NCBI GenBank assembly: GCA_020216745.1
Contig: JAIWNQ010000289.1
Span: 1-10,000, forward strand
DNA: 10,000 bases
From: Candidatus Hydrogenedens sp.
Lineage (GTDB): Bacteria > Hydrogenedentota > Hydrogenedentia > Hydrogenedentales > Hydrogenedentaceae
Reading direction: 5' to 3'
Shown: one piece after another, positions 1-6,498 of the stretch
Numbering within the stretch: the stretch's first letter is position 1
How the letters are laid out: each line of letters opens with the position of its first letter
Translations under genes and position numbers: made by a program
Notes under the pieces: generated by a model
What the model was told of the DNA's origin: nothing
What the model saw: the letters and a program-made list of their open reading frames with translations, nothing else
Databases searched by the model: none

Positions 1-408
1 GGGGCTGGGGTAGTATTATCAGCAGGGAACATGGTTGTATTAGTAATGAGCAAGGCGGGCACGAAGGAGCAGTTGATAGCCGAATTGAAGTCGGATTTTG
101 GTTCAGTAGACAGCAATGGAGATGGACAGGTGAGTTGGTTGGAGGCGAGTGCTAAATATCCGGGCTTGACGCAGGAGGTATTCAATCAAGTAGATACAAA
201 TAGCGACGGAAGCATTAGCAAGTCCGAGGCGGGAATAGAAGGTGAAGGTGCTACAGAAACACCAACAGAGACGCCCAAGAAATTCTGCGGTTGCGGTTGT
301 TTTGGTGGTAAATCATCAAGCAATGATACGTGGTGGAAATACCTATTAGATGTTATTCTGTTTGGTATGCTGATAGTTTCTATGAGTGGTATGCGTAGGC
401 GGAGATAA
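1..408 (+). CDS. EF-hand protein with MYXO-CTERM-like Cys/TM/Arg C-terminal sorting tail (5' partial)
   Basis: The reading frame is open from base 1, so this is most likely the C-terminal end of a longer exported protein. An ATG at 31 would give 125 aa but has only a weak, badly spaced AGGGA upstream. Counting from that ATG, two canonical EF-hand loops are visible: residues 27-38 (D27, N29, D31, G32, E38) and 55-66 (D55, N57, D59, G60, E66). This is the paired arrangement of calcium-binding or dockerin-like modules. A Thr/Pro/Glu linker (about 70-84) follows. Then come CGCGC (86-90), one hydrophobic segment (about 104-120) and a terminal RRRR. A Cys motif, a TM helix and an Arg cluster form the tripartite plan of cell-surface sorting signals, closest to MYXO-CTERM, where the tail is cleaved and the protein anchored. 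Calcium binding is well supported; sorting is inferred. The gene looks GC-richer than its neighbours, and the N-terminal part and function are outside the window. Confidence 0.75.
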   Translation, partial: GAGVVLSAGNMVVLVMSKAGTKEQLIAELKSDFGSVDSNGDGQVSWLEASAKYPGLTQEVFNQVDTNSDGSISKSEAGIEGEGATETPTETPKKFCGCGCFGGKSSSNDTWWKYLLDVILFGMLIVSMSGMRRRR

Positions 409-457
409 AGATAAAAAGAGTAACAAAAACATCGTGCTTGTGGTTAAAAAGTAGCAC

Positions 458-471
458 AGGCAAGAGTGCCT
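458..471. repeat. Short hairpin AGGCA-agag-TGCCT
   Basis: A perfect 5-bp stem with a 4-nt loop lies 49 bp after the stop of the EF-hand gene. It is not followed by a T-run, so it is a poor intrinsic terminator. Its build (short G/C-containing stem, purine-rich tetraloop) resembles the GGGAGCA/TGCTCCC hairpins further down in the same gap, which suggests one family of small palindromic repeats. Confidence 0.4.
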
Positions 472-598
472 ATGAGGGATTATCCGTAGGGGTAGACATA
501 TATGTGTCTGCAATAAAGAGTGAAGACGTGTAACGGGATTATCCCCACTCCTGATTGGATTGATTACACTACAATCATCATTTGCAGTGGAGAAAAAT

Positions 599-717
599 CG
601 TTTTTTAGGGGAGCAGGGATGCTCCCACTACACTTACATTTGGAAAAGAAATAAACTGCAGAGGACACGGAGGAAAAAATTGAAAAAGTTCTGTAGTTAA
701 GTGTTCTTTGCCGTGTG
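599..717. repeat. Composite palindromic repeat, copy 1
   Basis: The copy begins with a T-run and a perfect hairpin: GGGAGCA (609-615), loop GGGA, TGCTCCC (620-626). A conserved stretch (tacactta, then gaaaagaaat) follows. Next is a left arm related to 'accacagagg/acacggagg' (about 657-674), an A-rich centre, and a partly complementary right arm ending in 'gttctttgccgtgtg' (about 703-717). It aligns throughout with the copy at 821-938. The ends are approximate. It is a non-coding, REP/MITE-like element; no transposase is nearby and no target-site duplication was identified. Confidence 0.65.
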
Positions 718-820
718 TAATTGCTAAGTAAAAAATTCAGGTAGGGGTGTCTACATAATGTAATAATGTAGCGGGGGTGGACTTGCTCACGAATGGGTAG
801 ATTGGATGTTGATGTTTATT

Positions 821-938
821 TTTTTTTGGGGGGAGCAGGGATGCTCCCGATACACTTACTTTTAGAAAAGAAATTAACCACAGAGGATTTGGAGTAAAGA
901 ATTGGAAAACTTTGTGTTCTTTTGTTCTTTCTGTGGCG
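821..938. repeat. Composite palindromic repeat, copy 2
   Basis: This is a second, diverged copy of the 599-717 element in the same orientation. It has a long T-run, then GGGAGCA (831-837), loop GGGA and TGCTCCC (842-848), then 'tacacttac' and 'gaaaagaaatt'. The left arm 'aaccacagagg' (about 876-886) and right arm 'ctttctgtgg' (about 927-936) pair partly, so the back half can also fold. The minus-strand open frame 737-979 runs through this repeat and is not a gene. Confidence 0.65.
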
Positions 939-1213
939 GGATATCTTTTTTTGATTTGTGATAGTTTAAGTGAGGGCAATGAGTAAGATGAGCAATAGGT
1001 TTTGATGATATAAATTATGCATGCTATCGTGAGATGAAATCTGGTTAGAAAATCAAAATAAACAGGGACTCAGAAATTTATCCTTATCTGTTTTGTTTCA
1101 TTTTTCTTTTTCACGTTTCTCTATTTATATAATTTATCTATTGTACTAATACTAATATGAAAGAACGTTGTTTAGAGAGCATGTTAAAATATTTTGGAGA
1201 ATGAATTAAATAT

Positions 1214-2377
1214 ATGGAAATGGAAGAAAGAGACCAGTATCAAGGATATGAACAAGGACCTATACGTCCTCCGAGTGAGGATTTGAGTTTACTTATTCGT
1301 GTAACCCGAAATTGTCCATGGAACCGCTGTTCCTTTTGTCCTGTTTATAAAGGAACTCATTTTTCTGTTCGTCCTATAGAGCATGTATTAAAGGACATTG
1401 ACCAAATAGTGCGGGCTATTTTGCTTATTCAGAGCATTCTTGAAGAGGATGATGACTTTTTAGATCCAGAGTTAGCAAAATTAAATAGATATTTAAAAAG
1501 GAATAAAATTGATAAGCAGGCTTTTTTCGATGCTTTGTTTTGGTGTTCATCAGGGATGCGTTCTATCTTCCTACAGGACGCTAATTCTCTTGTTTTACCT
1601 ACAAAAAAGCTATTAATAATATTGAACTATTTAAAGGACTTTTTCCCTTTTGTAGAGCGGATAACAAGTTATGCTCGGTCACAAACGATATATACGAAAT
1701 CGTTATTTGAATTAGTTCAACTACGGAATGCGGGGCTAAATCGATTACATATTGGGTTGGAATCTGGCTCGGATACAGTTTTAAAGTTTATGCACAAAGG
1801 TGTTACAAAGCAACAGCATATTGAGGCAGGTAAAAAAGTGATGGAGGCAGGTATTGAATTATCAGAGTATTACATGCCTGGGTTGGGTGGTAGGGAGCAT
1901 TGGTTAGAGCATGCAATGGAAAGTGCAGATGCCTTAAATCGAATAAACCCAACCTTTATTCGCATTCGTACTTTGGCGATTCCCCCGAATACACCTCTTT
2001 TTGATGATTGGAAATCTGAGCGATTCCAAAAATGCACTGATGAGGAAATAGTTCAGGAACTTTTATGTTTTATTCAACATTTAGATGGAATTACATCTAC
2101 TATAAAAAGTGACCATATATTAAATTTATTGCCTGAAATTGAAGGTAAACTTCCGGAGGATAAACCTAAAATGATTTCGATTATTAATGAATTTTTATCA
2201 CTCTCACCGGAGGAAAAGCTTATCTATCAAGTTGGAAGGCGAATGGGTACTTTTCAAAGCCTATCCGAGTTAAATTCTGGATTAAAATTATTTGTAAAAA
2301 ATAACATTGAGAGACATAACATCACACTGAGTAATGTAGAGGATTTTATTAATCAAGTTATGAGTCGGAAGTTATAA
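1214..2377 (+). CDS. Uncharacterised radical SAM protein
   Basis: This is a 387-residue radical SAM enzyme, expected to bind a 4Fe-4S cluster and cleave S-adenosylmethionine to a 5'-deoxyadenosyl radical; its substrate is unknown. The cluster motif is C34, C39, C42 (NCPWNRCSFC). This is CX4CX2C, one residue longer than the textbook CX3CX2C, but set in the expected TRNCPW context. Further barrel motifs are FLQDANSLVL (119-128), the SAM-contacting GLESGSD (181-187) and PGLGG (222-226), as in Elp3/MiaB/NifB-type folds. The C-terminal 130 residues carry no auxiliary Cys cluster; they hold conserved-looking blocks (RTLAIPPNTP at 252-261, GRRMG at 341-345) and are probably family-specific. The chosen ATG has GGAGA 13 nt upstream, rather far; Met3 is an alternative. 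It converges on the next gene with an 11-bp gap and is probably transcribed alone. The superfamily is certain, the reaction is not. Confidence 0.9.
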   Translation: MEMEERDQYQGYEQGPIRPPSEDLSLLIRVTRNCPWNRCSFCPVYKGTHFSVRPIEHVLKDIDQIVRAILLIQSILEEDDDFLDPELAKLNRYLKRNKIDKQAFFDALFWCSSGMRSIFLQDANSLVLPTKKLLIILNYLKDFFPFVERITSYARSQTIYTKSLFELVQLRNAGLNRLHIGLESGSDTVLKFMHKGVTKQQHIEAGKKVMEAGIELSEYYMPGLGGREHWLEHAMESADALNRINPTFIRIRTLAIPPNTPLFDDWKSERFQKCTDEEIVQELLCFIQHLDGITSTIKSDHILNLLPEIEGKLPEDKPKMISIINEFLSLSPEEKLIYQVGRRMGTFQSLSELNSGLKLFVKNNIERHNITLSNVEDFINQVMSRKL

Positions 2378-2388
2378 TGCAGGGTTGT

Positions 2389-2841
2389 TTAATCTGTATT
2401 TAGACAAAGAGCCAGCTGACGGGGTGAATTACATTTAATCATTCGTTGATAAAGCGATTCGTCTCTTAGAGCCTGCATCACCTTGGCTACCATTTGTAGG
2501 TACTCTTTGTCTTTATTTTTTGGGGTAGCAAATAAAACGACTAAATATACTGGTTGATTATCAATAGAATCAAAATCTACTCCATCTGGCACAATTGCGA
2601 TACCGATGGTAATGTCTTTTACTTCATCCATTCTCACGTGAGGAATAGCAATGCCACCTCCGATTCCCGTGCTGGTAACTTCTTCACGGTCAAAAACTGC
2701 TTTCTTAAACAGTTCGGGGTCTGTTATAGCAGGGTTCCTCTTTACCAAATCAATTAAGGTATTTAGAACATCATATTTCGTTGTTTTACCACGAATAATA
2801 CATATTTGTGACTCAGGAATTTCTCTCCCAAAAATGGGCAT
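2389..2841 (-). CDS. PTS EIIA type-2 (PtsN-like) domain protein
   Basis: This is a 150-aa single-domain protein of the fructose/mannitol EIIA family (PtsN class). These accept phosphate from HPr on a conserved histidine and either feed a sugar permease or act as a regulatory (nitrogen/potassium PTS) output. The active-site signature GGGIAIPHVR is at residues 61-70, with H68 the phospho-accepting residue. The remainder (IAIVPDGVDF, VVLFATPK, the C-terminal helix) follows the family, and the length is close to that of full PtsN. No EI, HPr, EIIB or EIIC is in the window, so a regulatory role is more likely than transport; this is inferred. An AAGG lies about 9 nt before the ATG. It sits 94 bp downstream of the DapL-like gene on the same strand, so co-transcription is possible but not shown. 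Confidence 0.9.
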   Translation of the reverse strand: MPIFGREIPESQICIIRGKTTKYDVLNTLIDLVKRNPAITDPELFKKAVFDREEVTSTGIGGGIAIPHVRMDEVKDITIGIAIVPDGVDFDSIDNQPVYLVVLFATPKNKDKEYLQMVAKVMQALRDESLYQRMIKCNSPRQLALCLNTD

Positions 2842-2935
2842 AACACCAAAACCTTATATTTATTATCAATATTTTTCAAATTAAATCTATATTAACACCA
2901 AAGCGAGGCTTTACTCGTTTTGTGTGAGTTCCATT

Positions 2936-4111
2936 TTATGCAAAAACTCCTTTAAGGTGAGTTAACATGCGATTTATGGCTTCGTTAAGTACGTCGTCTT
3001 CGACTGTCAATGAGAAACGAATGTATCCTTCGCCATATTTTCCATATGCACTGCCAGGAGCCAGAACGATAGCGCATGTCTCAAAAATATACTCACAAAA
3101 TTCTGCAGAGGTGAATTTATCAGGGATAGGTGCCCAAAGATAAAATGTCCCTTTGCTTGGAGGGATTTTCCAATTCAATTCTGCAAGTGCAGATAATAAT
3201 TTTTCACGGCGACGATGGTAAATTTCAAGCATTTTTTCAGTAAATTCATCACAATCGTTCAATGCTTTAAGACCTGCATATTGGATTGGATTGAAAATAC
3301 CGGAATCGGTATTCGCTTTGACTGTTGCTATCCCTTTAATAATTTCTGGATTACCACATGCCATACCGATTCGCCAGCCTGTCATATTGAATGGTTTTGA
3401 TAATGAGTTTAATTCGACACCCACATCCTTTGCACCGGGTACTGAAAGGAAACTTAACTTTTCTCCCTCAAATACAATTTCACTGTAAGGGTTATCATAA
3501 CAGACAGCAATGTCCCAATATTTACAGAATTCAATCAGGTCTTCAAGAAACTGTGGTGTTGCTACAGCACCTGTAGGATTATTGGGATAATTGAGGTAAA
3601 ATGCTCGGGCTTGTTTTGCAGTTTCAGTAGGAATATCAGCTAACACAGGGAGAAAATCATTTTGTGCGGTTACTGGCACAGGTACAGGTTCGCCACCTGC
3701 AAACCAGATACTGGGCTTATATCCGGGGTAGCCGGGGTCGGTTACCAACACTGTATCTCCAGGATTTACTACAGCCAATGCAAAATGATGGCATCCTTCC
3801 TTTGACCCGATAAGGGCAACTATCTCCTTAGTAGGGTCAAGTTTTACACCATATCTACGGGCATACCACCTGCTTACGGCTTCTCGAAATGATTTCATTC
3901 CCCATTCTTCATCTGTTGGATATCGATGATTTTCAGGGTGATATGCTGTCCTGCATAACTCATCAATTACAGGTGTTGGCGTTGGGTCTACGGGGTCACC
4001 TATAGCTAAACTTATAACCTTTACTCCTCGTGCTCTTGCTTCGTTAATCTTGTTTCGTAATGTCATAAAAAGGTAAGGTGGTATTTTTTCTAATCTTTTT
4101 GCTGTAAACAT
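2936..4111 (-). CDS. dapL: PLP-dependent aminotransferase, LL-diaminopimelate aminotransferase (DapL)-like
   Basis: This is a fold-type I (class I/II) aminotransferase. DapL converts tetrahydrodipicolinate to LL-diaminopimelate in one step, supplying lysine and peptidoglycan. Features, counted from a GTG 6 bases upstream (4117): the RLEKIPPYLF N-terminus, AIGDPVDPTPTP (38-49), GSKEG (104-108), DPGYPGY (127-133), PNNPTG (178-183), D208/Y211 of YDNPYSE, the Schiff-base lysine K241 in SLSKPFNMTGWRIG, and the carboxylate-binding R367. GSKEG and the TGWRIG...DSG(I/V)F context favour DapL, but other aspartate/alanine-type aminotransferases share much of this. I prefer the ATG at 4111 because AAAGGTG lies just ahead of it and the resulting MFTAKRLEKIPPYLF aligns with typical DapL N-termini; the GTG at 4117 overlaps that ribosome binding site. 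Aminotransferase identity is near certain; LL-DAP specificity is probable. Confidence 0.85.
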   Translation of the reverse strand: MFTAKRLEKIPPYLFMTLRNKINEARARGVKVISLAIGDPVDPTPTPVIDELCRTAYHPENHRYPTDEEWGMKSFREAVSRWYARRYGVKLDPTKEIVALIGSKEGCHHFALAVVNPGDTVLVTDPGYPGYKPSIWFAGGEPVPVPVTAQNDFLPVLADIPTETAKQARAFYLNYPNNPTGAVATPQFLEDLIEFCKYWDIAVCYDNPYSEIVFEGEKLSFLSVPGAKDVGVELNSLSKPFNMTGWRIGMACGNPEIIKGIATVKANTDSGIFNPIQYAGLKALNDCDEFTEKMLEIYHRRREKLLSALAELNWKIPPSKGTFYLWAPIPDKFTSAEFCEYIFETCAIVLAPGSAYGKYGEGYIRFSLTVEDDVLNEAINRMLTHLKGVFA

Positions 4112-4114
4112 AAA

Positions 4115-4121
4115 CACCTTT
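4115..4121 (-). promoter_or_regulatory. Ribosome binding site deciding the dapL-like start
   Basis: Read on the minus strand, AAAGGTG ends 3 nt before the ATG at 4111, with 5 nt between AGG and the ATG. The in-frame GTG at 4117 is part of this same sequence and has no Shine-Dalgarno of its own, so the ATG is the better start. Confidence 0.5.
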
Positions 4122-4175
4122 CTTTTATTTGTTACTTTTAATTTCTCCCCACAATACCTATGTAATACAACGTAT

Positions 4176-4181
4176 ATTATA
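4176..4181 (-). promoter_or_regulatory. Possible -10 box (TATAAT) ahead of the dapL-like gene
   Basis: A perfect TATAAT occurs on the minus strand 64 nt upstream of the ATG at 4111. That would place a transcription start near 4169 and leave a leader of about 58 nt. No good -35 hexamer is seen at 16-18 nt, so this rests on the -10 alone in an AT-rich gap. If real, the aminotransferase is transcribed separately from the upstream phosphatase gene. Confidence 0.3.
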
Positions 4182-4249
4182 CTAACTTTCCTATTCCTAA
4201 CTCCACTAAATTTAATTCTATAACTTCTACTTGTACGTTAATATGTTAC

Positions 4250-5461
4250 CTATGTTGTCGATTTTTTCTTTCGGAGGACACTGATAATTTGCTCAATTCG
4301 TTCGTTAAAATATTCTAATAAATAATCATGTAACTCTGAGTTCGCCGCTGCAATCAGGGTTTGATAATTTTCAGGATGTGTATCTAATAAAAGCACATTA
4401 TCAAAATTTTCACCTTCTGTATTTGTAAATACACAACCTGCTTCTTGGGCAATTAACAATGCTGGACACAAATCATAAGGTGCTGGACCAATAATGGAAC
4501 CCCTTCCTGATTTCAGGAACATATCCCGTGTCCCTTCTTGGAATTCTTTATAGAATCGGACTGCAATATCTACACAAGCATCTAATTGCCCAGTAATCAA
4601 CCGTGTTAAACTATAAGATGTGCTATTACATGCAAAAAAACCACCACGTAAACTGCTCAGGTCTATTAATTTGCCTGCCGCGTTAAATATCAAATAAGAA
4701 GGTCTGCCAGGGATGGTCATTGACCAATTCATCGTCTCAATGTCTGTATTGTTGGACAATCGGATGCGTTTATTCGTATCACCGATAATAGATGTTCCTT
4801 TTCCTCGTTCCGCATAAAACATCCGTGGACTCATTAATTCAGCAATACATGCGTTGTCTAATTCCTTAAATGTTGGTCTTTCTATTACTCGTGTACTTGC
4901 AACTGCTATTGTACACCACTCAAATCCATTTTTTGCCGCTCTGGTTCCATCTATCGGGTCTACAATTAACAAATATTTAGGGACACGTGCGTATGTTGAA
5001 TAGCCTGTATCCTCAGAGTAATAAGCTATTGGCTGTTTAGATGTACGCAAAAAAGATAACAACGCTTTCTCCGCAACTTGGTCTATGGCAAAAGTGGGGT
5101 CGCCTGTAGGTGCGACATTAACAATATCTTTACCTTTTAAAGAACGTGCAATGGGTTCCACCGCCTCTTTTATAAACATTACTAAATCAAATAAAAATTC
5201 ACGGGATAAAATCTTCTCACCTCGACCACGTCCTTTACTACTCGGAATTTCTTCGGTAGTTTGGACTGCAGTTGATGCAGAGGACTTATCGACAGGAGGT
5301 CTTCCCCGTTTCCTCTTCATAGGTTGGGTTTTTCTTACAGTGGATGTCGTCTCATCTTTTTTAGGCCTGCCACGTTTCTGAGATAACTTCTCTTTTTCTT
5401 TTTTAGATTCTCTCTTTGGTTTAGATTTAGACGTTGTTTCCTTCTTCGCGTTTTTTGCCAT
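4250..5461 (-). CDS. Inositol-monophosphatase-family phosphatase with AT-hook-like basic N-terminal extension
   Basis: This is a 403-aa protein in two parts. Residues 1 to about 83 are very Lys/Arg/Ser/Thr-rich, predicted disordered, and carry two AT-hook cores RGRP (30-33 and 52-55) and a related GRGRG (77-81). AT-hooks bind the minor groove of AT-rich DNA. Residues about 86-390 are an IMPase/FBPase-like Mg2+-dependent phosphatase. They show GDPTFAIDQVAE (120-131), SED (149-151, in place of the usual EE metal-binding pair), the hallmark DPIDGT (168-173), and YDLCPALLIAQEAG (329-342) as the C-terminal metal site (D330). Catalytic residues look intact, so it is probably active on a sugar or inositol phosphate, PAP or fructose-bisphosphate; the substrate cannot be read. 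Typical family members are about 260-280 aa, so the extension is extra. The ATG has AAAGGG 9 nt upstream. The basic head could instead bind RNA, polyphosphate or acidic proteins. Confidence 0.88.
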   Translation of the reverse strand: MAKNAKKETTSKSKPKRESKKEKEKLSQKRGRPKKDETTSTVRKTQPMKRKRGRPPVDKSSASTAVQTTEEIPSSKGRGRGEKILSREFLFDLVMFIKEAVEPIARSLKGKDIVNVAPTGDPTFAIDQVAEKALLSFLRTSKQPIAYYSEDTGYSTYARVPKYLLIVDPIDGTRAAKNGFEWCTIAVASTRVIERPTFKELDNACIAELMSPRMFYAERGKGTSIIGDTNKRIRLSNNTDIETMNWSMTIPGRPSYLIFNAAGKLIDLSSLRGGFFACNSTSYSLTRLITGQLDACVDIAVRFYKEFQEGTRDMFLKSGRGSIIGPAPYDLCPALLIAQEAGCVFTNTEGENFDNVLLLDTHPENYQTLIAAANSELHDYLLEYFNERIEQIISVLRKKKSTT

Positions 5462-5777
5462 AAACGCATACCCTTTCTTTTAATTGTAATTCGTTTAACA
5501 ACTCTTTTTGTATCCTATATATTCTATTTGGATTAACCTCTTATCATGTTATTTAACATTTTTTACAAACTTATTAAAAATCATATAAATAAAATAAGTT
5601 AATGGTTTCATAAAAGTCAAATTCACGTTTCATGCCATAGAATGACCTAATAAAGATTATGTAAAATCCTAAACACAAAATTAAAATAACACTATATTTT
5701 ACTTATTCAATTTTATGAATTGACATGAAAAGATACCTTCCCTCTTCCCAAAACTACAACTCAAATACAAATACGTT
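5462..5777. other. 316-bp AT-rich gap without a gene
   Basis: This gap lies between two minus-strand genes and should contain the phosphatase promoter and the 3' end of the response-regulator transcript. The only clear structure is an AT-only style hairpin, TCAATT (5707-5712), loop TTATG, AATTGA (5718-5723). No U-tract follows in the minus direction, so it is not a convincing terminator. No promoter pair with good spacing was found. Confidence 0.5.
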
Positions 5778-6146
5778 TTATTCTTTTACTGTTAAAGCAA
5801 TCTCTGATATTTTGTCCCCTAATTCCTTTAATGAAATAGGTTTCAAAAGAACATCGACAATATTTTCAGGTAGGATATCCTGAACATTTGGACCCAAGCC
5901 TGTAAGGATTAAAATCTTACTTTTCCCTGTAATCTTTTGAATTTCTTCTGCGGTTCTAATTCCGTCAAGAATAGGCATATCAATATCTAAAACAATAAGG
6001 TCAATGTCCTCCTCTTTTATTGTTTCAAGCACCTCTACACCATTAGTGGCAAATTTTGCATTAAAACCTTTTATTTCTGCCCATTGCTTGAATATTCGTA
6101 TTAGTTCAGGACTATCATCAGCAAATAATATCTTTATATTCTGCAT
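5778..6146 (-). CDS. Stand-alone response regulator receiver domain (CheY-like)
   Basis: This is a 122-aa single receiver domain with no output domain. The acidic pocket is D10/D11, the phospho-acceptor is D54 in VLDIDMP, the switch Thr is T82 (ILTGLG), and the conserved lysine is K102 in the cis-peptide KP motif (KPIS). All catalytic residues are present, so it should be phosphorylatable by a histidine kinase and signal by protein-protein contact. No kinase or chemotaxis gene is in the window, so the partner is unknown. AGGA lies 10 nt ahead of the ATG. It is transcribed divergently from surE across a 352-bp AT-rich gap and is not obviously linked to it functionally. Confidence 0.93.
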   Translation of the reverse strand: MQNIKILFADDSPELIRIFKQWAEIKGFNAKFATNGVEVLETIKEEDIDLIVLDIDMPILDGIRTAEEIQKITGKSKILILTGLGPNVQDILPENIVDVLLKPISLKELGDKISEIALTVKE

Positions 6147-6201
6147 ATTACTAAAATCCTAAATTATAATCTATAATATCTATAATTCTGTCTCCATAAA
6201 T

Positions 6202-6232
6202 ATAATACCATATTATAGAATATTTGTGTCAA
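6202..6232 (-). promoter_or_regulatory. Possible sigma70-type promoter of the response regulator gene
   Basis: On the minus strand a perfect TTGACA (6232-6227) is followed, after 17 nt, by GGTATT or, after 19 nt, by TATTAT (6207-6202). Transcription would start near 6195, giving a leader of about 50 nt. The -35 is good and the -10 mediocre. The AT-rich context makes chance boxes common. Confidence 0.3.
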
Positions 6233-6407
6233 AAAAATTAAAAAATTGGGAGGTGTTTTTTGTCTATTTTTTTGGGAAAACCATGTTTTATAAAATAATA
6301 ATAATGAAAATATAATTTGCGTATATGGAACTTTAAGTGGTAGTAATTTTATAAAATACAAATAATTATCATTTCATATCTATTATCATTTATGTCTACA
6401 ACGTTTC

Positions 6408-6439
6408 ATTTGATATTCAAATTTAAGATATGAGATAAT
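6408..6439 (+). promoter_or_regulatory. Possible surE promoter with overlapping near-palindrome
   Basis: TTGATA (6410-6415), an 18-nt spacer and GATAAT (6434-6439) resemble a sigma70 promoter, with a start near 6446 and a leader of about 53 nt. The -35 lies inside ATTTGA-TAT-TCAAAT (6408-6422), a 15-nt inverted repeat that could be an operator. Both calls are by eye in AT-rich DNA. Confidence 0.3.
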
Positions 6440-6498
6440 ATTTTATTAAACAAACACAACCCTATTTTCACTTAACGAGTTCAATAAGAGGAGATGCT

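Larger units (their letters stand above)
409..1213. other. 805-bp gene-free region rich in short inverted repeats
   Basis: No credible coding sequence was found on either strand. Besides the two large repeats and the 458-471 hairpin listed separately, it contains GGGATTATCC twice (476-485 and 535-544, itself nearly palindromic). It also has AGACA/TGTCT arms around a 6-nt loop (493-508), and CTACAT (751-756) paired with ATGTAG (766-771). The last 250 bases are T-rich and AT-rich and probably carry the promoter of the radical SAM gene. A TATAAT at 1128-1133 is the only -10-like box noticed there, and it has no clear -35. Confidence 0.6.
6147..6498. other. 352-bp divergent intergenic region between the response regulator and surE
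   Basis: This region is strongly AT-rich with no gene; the minus-strand frame 6164-6361 is low-complexity translation. It must hold the promoters of both flanking genes. Besides the promoter candidates listed separately, it has a 10-bp direct repeat ATTATCATTT at 6365-6374 and 6382-6391 (17-bp period) upstream of the surE promoter candidate. The period is not a whole helical turn multiple (about 1.6 turns). Confidence 0.5.

Noticed and set aside
599-938. CRISPR array or insertion sequence
   Set aside because: There are only two long diverged copies with no regular short repeat-spacer pattern and no transposase gene.
737-979. 80-codon minus-strand open frame in the repeat-rich gap
   Set aside because: It reads straight through the 821-938 repeat, is low-complexity and has no recognisable domain or ribosome site.
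2554-2884. Two plus-strand open frames over the EIIA gene
   Set aside because: They are antisense to the clear PtsN-like gene with no protein-like features; chance frames.
2900-2912. AAAGC-gag-GCTTT hairpin between the dapL-like and EIIA genes
   Set aside because: The stem is 5 bp with a 3-nt loop and no T-run in the minus direction, so it is not called a terminator.
3215-3576. Three short plus-strand frames over the aminotransferase gene
   Set aside because: They lie antisense within a strongly supported aminotransferase and overlap each other.
5085-5381. 98-codon plus-strand frame opposite the AT-hook/IMPase gene
   Set aside because: The minus-strand phosphatase is certain; this is its antisense, kept open by skewed composition in the basic head.
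6164-6361. 65-codon minus-strand frame upstream of the response regulator
   Set aside because: It is a translation of very AT-rich promoter DNA with no domain.
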